From Calditrichia bacterium (GTDB lineage: Bacteria; Calditrichota; Calditrichia; RBG-13-44-9; J075): a stretch of DNA of 64,000 nt. Below, piece by piece: positions 34,121 to 41,580 of this stretch. Location: the NCBI GenBank assembly GCA_020635015.1, contig JACKAP010000003.1, forward strand, positions 310,001 through 374,000, read 5' to 3'. A model generated the notes under the pieces. That model was not told the DNA's origin. It made no database searches and saw only the letters and a program-made list of their open reading frames with translations. Positions within the stretch are counted from its first letter, which is position 1. Each line of letters opens with the position of its first letter. A program made the translations under genes and the position numbers.

Positions 34121-36386
34121 CGACGATCAGCCGCGCCCGGAAGCGCGGGATCCAAAACAACCTTTCCGTCTGGCCAATTATAGTCCCAGCATCACTGCGG
34201 GTATGATCAACGGCATTCTGATCGTGATCTTTCAGAGTGCCTATGCGGCGTTGATCTTCTCCGGCGACCTCACTCCCTACGCAGCCCGCGGAACCGGCCT
34301 GATGCTCTTCGGGGCGTTTGTGATGGGGCTGACCGTCGCTCTGAGCAGTTCCTTCCATAGTACGGTCACCGCTCCCCAGGATGCACCGACAGCGATCATG
34401 GCCCTGATCGCCGCCTCTATCACCGCCGCGATGGCGGCCGGCGGCAGTAGCGGTGACCCCTTTGTGACCGTGGTGAGCGCTATCGCCATTACCTCTTTGC
34501 TGGCCGGAATCATTTTTTTGACCCTCGGCTGGTTCAAACTGGGCAACCTGATCCGCTTCATCCCCTATCCGGTGGTGGGTGGATTCCTGGCCGGCACCGG
34601 CTGGATCCTGGTGAAAGGCGCAGTGGGTATTATGGCCGGCATGCCGCTGCAATTGGAACGGGTGCCGCAATTGTTTGCCAATGGTATGCTCCTGAAGTGG
34701 CTCCCGGGGCTGATCTTTGCCCTGGCGCTTTACGAAGTCCGGCGCCGCTACCGTCACTTCCTGATCATGCCGGTGATGATCCTTACCGCGATTGCCGTGT
34801 TCTACGCCGCGCTGTTTATCAGCGGCATTTCGGTTGCCGACGCCGGGTCGCTGGGCTGGCTCCCGGCACGCGGCGCTGAAGGCGTGGTATGGCGCCCCCT
34901 CTTGCCGGCCGACTTCGCCCGGGTCGACTGGATGGTAATTCTGCGCCAGGCCGGCGATCTCGGCACCATCGTGGTGATCGCGATCATCTCCCTCCTGCTC
35001 AATGCCAGCGGACTGGAACTGGTCGCCCGCCAGGAAGTCGACCTCAATCAGGAGCTGCGATCCACCGGCCTGGCCAACCTGCTGAGCGGGCTGGGCAGCA
35101 GCGCAGTGGGTTATATGTCGCTTAGCCTCTCCACCTTCGGCTACCGTATCGGATCCCGCCACCGCCTCAGCGGGCTGGTCTCGGCCAGCCTATGCGGCCT
35201 GACGCTTTTCCTGGGGGGTGGAATTTCCGCCTACTTTCCCAAACCGTTGCTGGGAGGACTGCTCTTTTACCTGGGACTGGCCTTTCTGGTAGAATGGCTC
35301 TACAATGCCTGGTTCAAACTTCCCCACAGCGAATACTTCCTGGTCGTGCTGATCATGTTCACCATCGGCTTCTTCGGCTTCCTTAGCGGCATGCTCCTGG
35401 GGATCCTGATCGCGGTGATCCTGTTTGTTATCAACTATAGCCGGGTCGATGTGATCAAGAATGTGCTGTCCGGTGCCAATTACCGCAGCAATGTCGATCG
35501 CGCCGCCCCATACCAGCGGCTGCTGGGCGATCAGGGAGAACAGGTGCAGATCCTGCGCTTACAGGGGTTTATTTTTTTTGGCACTGCCAACAACATTCTC
35601 AACCGGGTCAAGGAACGGGTTCGCAGCCGCGATCTTGCCGAGTTGCGCTTTCTGATCCTCGATTTCCGCATGGTCAGCGGATTGGATTCATCCGCCTTGA
35701 ACAGCTTCGAAAAGATGAAGCTGCTGGCGGAGAATCACCAATTTACGCTTATCTTTAGCCATCTTCATTCTCCCCTGACCCAGCTTTTCCAGGGCGGGGG
35801 CATGCTGGACCCCGGCGACCTGCGCCTGCGCAGCTTCCCGGATCTGGACCGCGCCCTGGAGTGGGTGGAGAACCGGATTCTGGAAGAAGTGCAGATCACC
35901 GCCGGCGATACCTTCTCTACGCTCAAGGGGCTGGCCTTTCTGGCGACCATTCTCGACCTCCCCCCCACCCCCTCGGTGGCTGGCGAGCCGACGCCGGCGG
36001 CCCGCCTGATGCCCTATCTGGAACGCCGGCGGGTTGAGGCCGGCGAATATCTGATCCACCAGGGAAATCCTCCGGTGGGATTTTATCTGATAGAGTCCGG
36101 GCAGGTGACTGCCCAGTTGGAGGATGTCGGCGGCAAGACCGTGCGCCTGCGCACCATGCGGGCCGGAACCATTGTCGGTGAGCTGAGCGTCTATCTCAAT
36201 CTACCGGCAACCGCCTCGGTAGTTGCCAACCGGGAATGCCGGGTGCTCTTTCTATCGCTGGAGAATCTGCGCAAAATGGAAGCAGAAGATCCGGAAACCG
36301 CATCGATCCTGCACCGTTTCAGCGCCCGCATCCTCGGCGAGCGCCTGCAGAACAGCAACAAAACCCTCCGCGCGTTGTTGGAATAG
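34065..36386 (+). CDS. SulP-family anion transporter with STAS and cyclic-nucleotide-binding domains
   Basis: 773 residues starting within the transglycosylase gene; GGAGAGGAG lies about 10 bases before ATG 34065. Residues ~38-460 are the SulP/SLC26 membrane domain with some 12 hydrophobic segments (TAGMINGILIVIFQSAYAAL, VVGGFLAGTGWILVKG). A STAS domain follows (~480-610, LRLQGFIFFGTANNIL, LDFRMVSGLDSSALNSFEKM). The C-terminus (~640-773) is a cNMP-binding/CRP-like domain (GEYLIHQGNPPVGFYLIESG, GTIVGELSVYLNLPATASVV). The substrate may be sulfate, bicarbonate or another anion. The fused cNMP domain suggests direct regulation by a cyclic nucleotide. A long hairpin overlaps the stop codon. Confidence 0.9.
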   Translation: MWRKFWRDTATIENSPSYNDDQPRPEARDPKQPFRLANYSPSITAGMINGILIVIFQSAYAALIFSGDLTPYAARGTGLMLFGAFVMGLTVALSSSFHSTVTAPQDAPTAIMALIAASITAAMAAGGSSGDPFVTVVSAIAITSLLAGIIFLTLGWFKLGNLIRFIPYPVVGGFLAGTGWILVKGAVGIMAGMPLQLERVPQLFANGMLLKWLPGLIFALALYEVRRRYRHFLIMPVMILTAIAVFYAALFISGISVADAGSLGWLPARGAEGVVWRPLLPADFARVDWMVILRQAGDLGTIVVIAIISLLLNASGLELVARQEVDLNQELRSTGLANLLSGLGSSAVGYMSLSLSTFGYRIGSRHRLSGLVSASLCGLTLFLGGGISAYFPKPLLGGLLFYLGLAFLVEWLYNAWFKLPHSEYFLVVLIMFTIGFFGFLSGMLLGILIAVILFVINYSRVDVIKNVLSGANYRSNVDRAAPYQRLLGDQGEQVQILRLQGFIFFGTANNILNRVKERVRSRDLAELRFLILDFRMVSGLDSSALNSFEKMKLLAENHQFTLIFSHLHSPLTQLFQGGGMLDPGDLRLRSFPDLDRALEWVENRILEEVQITAGDTFSTLKGLAFLATILDLPPTPSVAGEPTPAARLMPYLERRRVEAGEYLIHQGNPPVGFYLIESGQVTAQLEDVGGKTVRLRTMRAGTIVGELSVYLNLPATASVVANRECRVLFLSLENLRKMEAEDPETASILHRFSARILGERLQNSNKTLRALLE

Positions 36387-36456
36387 ACTTTTGAGCCACG
36401 GCTGACGTGGTGCGGCTGTACGCCGCCACCTCAGCCGTGGCTCAAAAGCCTATTCC
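36380..36456. terminator. Long hairpin spanning the SulP stop codon
   Basis: 26-bp arms (one mismatch) begin with GGAATAG, which includes the stop codon, and continue CTTTTGAGCCACGGCTGA. The inner part forms a second stem, GTGGTGCGGC/GCCGCCAC. It ends 30 bp before the second MITE-like element. A terminator or REP-like role is likely. Confidence 0.7.
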
Positions 36457-36477
36457 GAAACCTTTCGGCTTGATATC

Positions 36478-36648
36478 TTTACTTTCGCTCATACTGAGCA
36501 CAGTGTAAAATTTTATTGCATGGGGCATGGGGCATGGCGCCGTAATGTGCAAGCGCAGATTCCGGCATCCGCACTGTAATACACCATGCCCCATGCCCCA
36601 TGCAAAAGCTCTCCGCATCACACAGTCCTCAGTATGAGCGTTTACTTT
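36478..36648. mobile_element. MITE-like palindromic element, copy B, with 8-bp target duplication
   Basis: A 155-bp element (36486-36640) flanked by the perfect direct repeat TTTACTTT (36478-36485 and 36641-36648). Terminal inverted repeats of ~22 bp start CGCTCATACTGAG with two mismatches. Inner arms of 22 bp (TTGCATGGGGCATGGGGC and its complement) are perfect and built of GCATGGG heptads. No coding capacity. Shares termini and the core GCGCCGTAATGTGCAAG with copy A. Confidence 0.9.
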
Positions 36649-36777
36649 TAAACCAGTGGAATCTGTGTGCAATCATTGTTCGCCCCCATGGGTTAGCACG
36701 TTCATCCCGGTGGGAACGGACGATCGCACGGCGCCGGCGGGGTATATTTCCTTCAAAAAATTGATTGGAGGAAATAT

Positions 36778-39081
36778 ATGGTTCTGAGAATATTATCGAT
36801 TATAATCTTTATCCTGCTCACCGGGTTGTTCCCGGTTCGAGCTCAATCTGTAGCCGGCAGCGGCGCCATCCGCGGAAAAATTGTCGATGCCGATACCCAG
36901 GCTCCCCTTGCTGGGGTCAATGTATCGGTTTTGCATACCATTTTGGGCGCCTCCAGCGACATCGACGGCAGTTTCCTCATCTCCGAGGTGCCGGCTGGCA
37001 GCTATACCCTTTCTTTCGACTATCTCGGCTACGCCCCTGCGGGCAAAACAGATGTCATCGTGCGCTCCAGGCGCATTACAGTGGTCGATATGGAGATGCG
37101 ACCCACTGTGATTGATGCGGAGGCGGTAACCGTCACTGCCGGCTATTTCAGTGAGGGTAGCAGCCAGCCGCTCAGTCTCACCCGTTTCTCCCAGGAAGAG
37201 ATTCGCCGCGCTCCCGGCTCGGCCGGGGATGTCAGCCGCATCCTGATGAGCTTGCCTTCGGTAGCGAAAGTCAATGACCAGAGCAACAGCTTGATCGTGC
37301 GCGGCGGCAGCCCGGTGGAGAATGCCTTTTATGTCGACAATATCGAAATCCCCAACATCAACCATTTTCCGACCCAGGGATCCTCAGGCGGGCCGATCGG
37401 CCTGATCAACGTCGATTTTATTAAGGAGGTCGATTTCAGCGCGGGCGGCTTTCCCGCCCGCTACGGGAACCGTCTTTCTTCGGTGATGGAGTTGAGCTTT
37501 CGTGAGGGCAACCGTAGCGAGTTCGACGGACAGCTTGATCTGAATTTCGCCGGTTTCGGCGGGGCGGCGGAAGGACCGCTGGGGGGCGGAAAGGGTTCCT
37601 GGCTGTTCTCCGCCCGGCGCAGCTATCTCGACTTGTTGATCAAGGCCATCGACACCGGCACCAGCATCGCCCCGCGCTACGGCGATTACCAGGGCAAGCT
37701 GGTTTACGATCTCCATCCCCGCCACCAACTGACCCTGTTGGGGATCTTTGGCGATGACCACTCCCACTCCGACCGCGAAGCCGCTCAGGAAAATGACATG
37801 ACCGTCTACGGCACTCAGGATTACGGCGCAAACACCGCCGGCCTCAATTGGCGGATGCTCTGGACCGGCAAAGGGTTTTCCAACACCTCACTCTCCTACA
37901 CCGGGCTGAATTTCCGGGAGGATTATTTCGAGAATGGCTCGGATATCCGGGTGGTGCGAAACCGTTCGAGCGAACAGGCCTGGAAGCTGCGCAATCTCAA
38001 TCACTTCCGACTCGGCCCCCATGCCCTGGAATTCGGGTTTGAAGCACAACACCGCCGCGCCGGGTTCGACAACCGCTATGCCGCCTTCAGCGATGCCCTG
38101 GGAGACAACATCGCCCCGCAGCAGCTCACCCGCGATATCAACGCCCGGCAGGTGGGCGGATTTGCCAGCCTGACCCTGCAGCTATTGCCGCGCTTCACTG
38201 CCACTGCCGGCCTGCGCGGTGATTATTTCTCCGCCCAGCCGGAGGCCCGCCTGTCGCCGCGGCTGGCGCTCAGCTACCAGCTTTCTCAGCGCACCACCCT
38301 GAGCGGTTCTGCCGGGCGGTATCATCAGCCCCTGCCTGTTGTACTGCTCGTTCAGCAGGCGGAAAATCACGATCTGCCCCTGCTGCAGGCAACCCATTAT
38401 GTGCTGGGAATCTCCCACTTACTCAGCGCAGATACTCGCTTGAGTGTGGAAGCATATCGCAAGGATTACCGCCATTTCCCGCTGGATCCCGCTCAACCGG
38501 CGTTGTTTTTGATTGATGAGATCTTCTACCGCTACGGATTTTTCTTCCACCATGGCCCGCTGAACGATGAAGGGCAGGCGGCATCGCGGGGAATAGAGAT
38601 TATGCTCCAGAAAAAGCTGGCCGACAAGGTATACGGGTTAGTCAGCGCCTCCTACTTTCGCAGCGAATACCGCGGCGGTGACGGCCGCTGGCGGGAGCGG
38701 GTGTTTGACAATCGCTACATCTTCAGCGCTGAAGGAGGCTACAAACCCAATCGCAGCTGGGAGTTCAGCCTGCGCTGGATCTATGCCGGAGGCGCACCCT
38801 ATACCCCCTTCGACGAGACCGCCTCGCGCACACAGCAGCGGGGCGTGCTGGCGGAAGCAGCCATCAACAGCGCCCGGTATCCAGACTATCATTCGCTTAA
38901 CCTGCGCTTCGACCGCCGCTTTCAGTTTGACCGCGCCAATATGGTGTTTTATTTCAGTGTATGGAATGCCTATAATCGGCGGAATATTGCCGGTTATTAC
39001 TGGAACATCACCGAAAACCGCCCCGACGAGATCACCCAATGGGGCGTTCTGCCGATATTCGGGCTGGAATTCGAGTATTAG
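36778..39081 (+). CDS. TonB-dependent receptor with carboxypeptidase-like N-terminal domain
   Basis: 767 residues with a signal peptide (ILSIIIFILLTGLFPVRAQ). GGAGG lies 8 bases before ATG. Residues ~28-115 are a CarboxypepD_reg-like beta-sandwich (IRGKIVDADTQAPLAGVNVS, GSYTLSFDYLGYAP). A plug domain follows (~150-260, SLIVRGGSPVENAFYVDNIE) and then a ~500-residue barrel with repeated aromatic/charged strands, ending in FGLEFEY. It is a typical FCB outer-membrane receptor importing a large ligand with TonB/ExbBD energy. No SusD-like partner is adjacent and the substrate is not evident. A membrane AraC regulator gene lies downstream beyond an inverted-repeat region. Confidence 0.88.
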   Translation: MVLRILSIIIFILLTGLFPVRAQSVAGSGAIRGKIVDADTQAPLAGVNVSVLHTILGASSDIDGSFLISEVPAGSYTLSFDYLGYAPAGKTDVIVRSRRITVVDMEMRPTVIDAEAVTVTAGYFSEGSSQPLSLTRFSQEEIRRAPGSAGDVSRILMSLPSVAKVNDQSNSLIVRGGSPVENAFYVDNIEIPNINHFPTQGSSGGPIGLINVDFIKEVDFSAGGFPARYGNRLSSVMELSFREGNRSEFDGQLDLNFAGFGGAAEGPLGGGKGSWLFSARRSYLDLLIKAIDTGTSIAPRYGDYQGKLVYDLHPRHQLTLLGIFGDDHSHSDREAAQENDMTVYGTQDYGANTAGLNWRMLWTGKGFSNTSLSYTGLNFREDYFENGSDIRVVRNRSSEQAWKLRNLNHFRLGPHALEFGFEAQHRRAGFDNRYAAFSDALGDNIAPQQLTRDINARQVGGFASLTLQLLPRFTATAGLRGDYFSAQPEARLSPRLALSYQLSQRTTLSGSAGRYHQPLPVVLLVQQAENHDLPLLQATHYVLGISHLLSADTRLSVEAYRKDYRHFPLDPAQPALFLIDEIFYRYGFFFHHGPLNDEGQAASRGIEIMLQKKLADKVYGLVSASYFRSEYRGGDGRWRERVFDNRYIFSAEGGYKPNRSWEFSLRWIYAGGAPYTPFDETASRTQQRGVLAEAAINSARYPDYHSLNLRFDRRFQFDRANMVFYFSVWNAYNRRNIAGYYWNITENRPDEITQWGVLPIFGLEFEY

Positions 39082-39097
39082 CAATTGTTTATAAAAC

Positions 39098-39331
39098 CGT
39101 TTTTTAGTCCACGGATTTCACAGATTACACGGATTAATTCTGAAATTAATACGGATTCAACACCAGATACTTTTTGATGCTGTTGTTTGATTAATATCTT
39201 GCGCGCATGTGCCCATGGGGTGCCTACTGCTCAAAACCCTGATGGATTCCCAATAAAAAACATTCGGGCTTAATATCTATCCAACCGGCATTAAATCAGT
39301 GTTAATCTGTGTAATCCGTGGACTAAAAACG
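39098..39331. repeat. Inverted-repeat element of the 'CCACGGATT' family, long form
   Basis: Ends CGTTTTTTAGTCCACGGATT and its near complement face each other across 234 bp; the flanks also contain ACAGATTACACGGATT/TCTGTGTAATCCGTG. No gene is visible inside. It belongs with the element at 10491-10580 and fills most of the 355-bp gap between the TonB receptor and the AraC gene. Confidence 0.65.
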
Positions 39332-39436
39332 TATTTTTGATTCCCGCAAGATATAGATTCATTTGCATCCCACCCAAAAATCCCTAAATTATTCCCGCGA
39401 AAGTTTGGATTGGGTTTTTCGCGGGAACAGGGGATT

Positions 39437-40624
39437 ATGCCATTCGGTTTTCAAAACATCTTGCTGTTGCTGGCGGCGGGGCAGGGGTTTTTCCTGGCGC
39501 TGCTGATTTTGCATAAATATGGGCGGATATTTGCCAATCGATTCCTCAGTCTTCTGATGTTCCTCTATTCGCTGATCCTGCTCAACCTGCTGCTGACCGA
39601 TCTGGGATTTCCGGATGAATATCCTCGAGCATTGCTACTTCCGCTGGGATTTACTTTTTTGATTGCGCCACTGCATTATCTTTATGCCCGTTACCTGCTG
39701 CATTACGGCCGCCGCTTTCGCTGGGGCGATGCCGGACATTTCCTGCCCTTCGGGCTATACCTGATATTGATCCTGCCCGTGTTGTTCCAATCGGAAGGTT
39801 CGTCGCCGGATTTTCCCCGGGCGATCGACTCGCAGCCGATGCCGGTTGACTCGGTGCTGTTTAATTGGTTCCTGGTGCTGCAGGGATTGATCTATATGGG
39901 CCTGGTGTTGAATATGCTCCGGCACTACGCGCTTTCGCTGCGCTCGCTTTTTTCCAGCATCGAAGACATCAAACTGGAATGGCTGCGCAACATCACCCTG
40001 ATGACCACCGGCTGCTGGTTGATCTTCGCTATGGAGAATACGCTGATGATGGCCGGGATCAATTTGTCCAATTTCGATTTATCTTCGGTGCTGGTCGCTG
40101 TAGCAGTGTATGCGATGGGTTATCTGGGATTTTTCAACTCGGGGATCCTGGTGCAGCCGGGAGCGGCAGACTCGATCCGCCAGGCCACCGATTTTGGCGA
40201 GACCCGGGAGGCCGGCGGGCCGCCGACCTCGAAACATGGTGGGAAATATGAAAAATCCGGACTCTCTCCGGAAAAGGCGGAAGCTTATGTGGCGTCATTG
40301 CGCAATATAGTAGAAGAGGAACAGCTTTATACCGACAGCACCCTCACCTTGAACCAGTTGGCCGAGCGACTGGATATCTCACCGCACAATCTCTCCGAGA
40401 TCATCAACACCCGCCTGGGGCAAAATTTCTTCGATTTTGTCAATGCCTACCGTCTCGAAGCAGTAAAGCGGGATCTGGCCGATCCGCAAAAAGCCCATTT
40501 CACCATTCTCGCCCTGGCCCTGGATGCCGGATTTAACTCCAAGACCGCCTTCAACGGCATTTTCAAGAAGCACACCGGGATGACACCCTCCGACTTCCGC
40601 CGCCGGGGCCTGTCAGTAGGATAG
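39437..40624 (+). CDS. Membrane AraC-family transcriptional regulator
   Basis: 395 residues from ATG 39437 (preceded by AACAGGGG); an upstream TTG at 39410 lacks support. Residues ~1-240 carry about seven hydrophobic segments (NILLLLAAGQGFFLALLIL, FLSLLMFLYSLILLNLLL), a 7TM-like sensor. The C-terminal ~105 residues are an AraC double helix-turn-helix (LNQLAERLDISPHNLSEIIN, AYRLEAVKRDL, ILALALDAGFNSKTAFNGIF, FKKHTGMTPSDF). This architecture is common in Bacteroidetes-like bacteria, where membrane signals control nearby genes. The TonB receptor upstream is a candidate target, but no operator was identified. Confidence 0.85.
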   Translation: MPFGFQNILLLLAAGQGFFLALLILHKYGRIFANRFLSLLMFLYSLILLNLLLTDLGFPDEYPRALLLPLGFTFLIAPLHYLYARYLLHYGRRFRWGDAGHFLPFGLYLILILPVLFQSEGSSPDFPRAIDSQPMPVDSVLFNWFLVLQGLIYMGLVLNMLRHYALSLRSLFSSIEDIKLEWLRNITLMTTGCWLIFAMENTLMMAGINLSNFDLSSVLVAVAVYAMGYLGFFNSGILVQPGAADSIRQATDFGETREAGGPPTSKHGGKYEKSGLSPEKAEAYVASLRNIVEEEQLYTDSTLTLNQLAERLDISPHNLSEIINTRLGQNFFDFVNAYRLEAVKRDLADPQKAHFTILALALDAGFNSKTAFNGIFKKHTGMTPSDFRRRGLSVG

Positions 40625-40735
40625 TGCAAAGCTTAAGAGAACACGGCAGTGCCGGAGATTTATTTTATCCAGAAACGCGATGCTCCGCTTCAGGCCAATA
40701 ATATACGGGCGGAAATGCCGCTTATTGACGGCAAC

Positions 40736-41554
40736 TTAGCTTGGTACACCGCCTTTTAATTCATCTTGCAGTTCCTGTAATTCCTGCCATTTGCCCAATG
40801 CCGCTAAATTGGCTTGCTTCGGCCATGTCGTTGGGTTGGAGAAATTGAAGCGGCCGCCGCCTGCTGACAAGATTTTTTCCAAGCGGGCGGGTTTAGTGAG
40901 GGCGAGGTCGGCGAACGTGGCAATGCCGGCTTCCATTAACAAAGCGGCTATTTGCGGGCCGATTCCTTCTATGCGAGTCAGGTCATCGGTGCTTTTCAGA
41001 CCCATATCGTCAACAGCACTGCCGGCCATGTCCCTGGCGGCGGCTTCCAGCAGGTCCCAGAATTCATCGGCTTCGTAATGCCTGCCTGCTTCAAATTTTT
41101 TGTGCACGGGGGCCAGGGGGACCATAAACTCATGTTTGTGGTCTGCTCCTTTGAACCATACCGCCATCACATAACAAGCTGGAACACGCAAAAGATTAAT
41201 CTCGTAATCTCTTTCCAGCACAGATTCATGCGCATGGATCTGCTCATACAAAGCGATAAACCCATCGATGTGACGGCCATGGTTGACATGGTGAAAGGTG
41301 TGGCTGTTATCGGCTTCATTGACGCTTATCTCTGCAACATGGTATTCCTGATCATCACCCCGAAAGACATAACGCCACGCGATATGTTGTGCCGACTCAA
41401 CGCGTTTCCCAGAAAGCAAATCCTCAATGCTCATGGTATACACCTTGTGAGGTATATGGGGAGAGTGATCGTTTGGATCGGGATGTACATTGGTCATATT
41501 TGCCCTGAGTTCTTCAAAACTTGGCGCAGGTGCGTTTATATGTTTGATTGGCAT
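40736..41554 (-). CDS. Helix-hairpin-helix-terminated hypothetical protein
   Basis: 272 residues, cytosolic by appearance. The N-terminal ~175 residues are unrecognised, histidine- and acid-rich (HTFHHVNHGRHIDGFIALYE) with the look of a compact alpha/beta domain. The C-terminal part (~190-250) contains a helix-hairpin-helix/DUF4332-like segment, DLTRIEGIGPQIAALLMEAG followed by IATFADLAL, usually a DNA- or protein-contacting element. AAGGGGATT precedes ATG. The gene follows the giant beta-helix/papain protein by 26 bp on the same strand, so the two are almost certainly co-transcribed. An accessory, chaperone or immunity role is possible but not shown. Confidence 0.6.
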   Translation of the reverse strand: MPIKHINAPAPSFEELRANMTNVHPDPNDHSPHIPHKVYTMSIEDLLSGKRVESAQHIAWRYVFRGDDQEYHVAEISVNEADNSHTFHHVNHGRHIDGFIALYEQIHAHESVLERDYEINLLRVPACYVMAVWFKGADHKHEFMVPLAPVHKKFEAGRHYEADEFWDLLEAAARDMAGSAVDDMGLKSTDDLTRIEGIGPQIAALLMEAGIATFADLALTKPARLEKILSAGGGRFNFSNPTTWPKQANLAALGKWQELQELQDELKGGVPS

Positions 41555-41580
41555 ACCGAAAATCCCCTTCTTGTATAAAG

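Noticed and set aside
36442..36672. Small ORF (76 residues) over MITE copy B
   Set aside because: It reads through the palindromic element in a frame similar to copy A only because the DNA is repeated; there is no start signal or recognisable protein.
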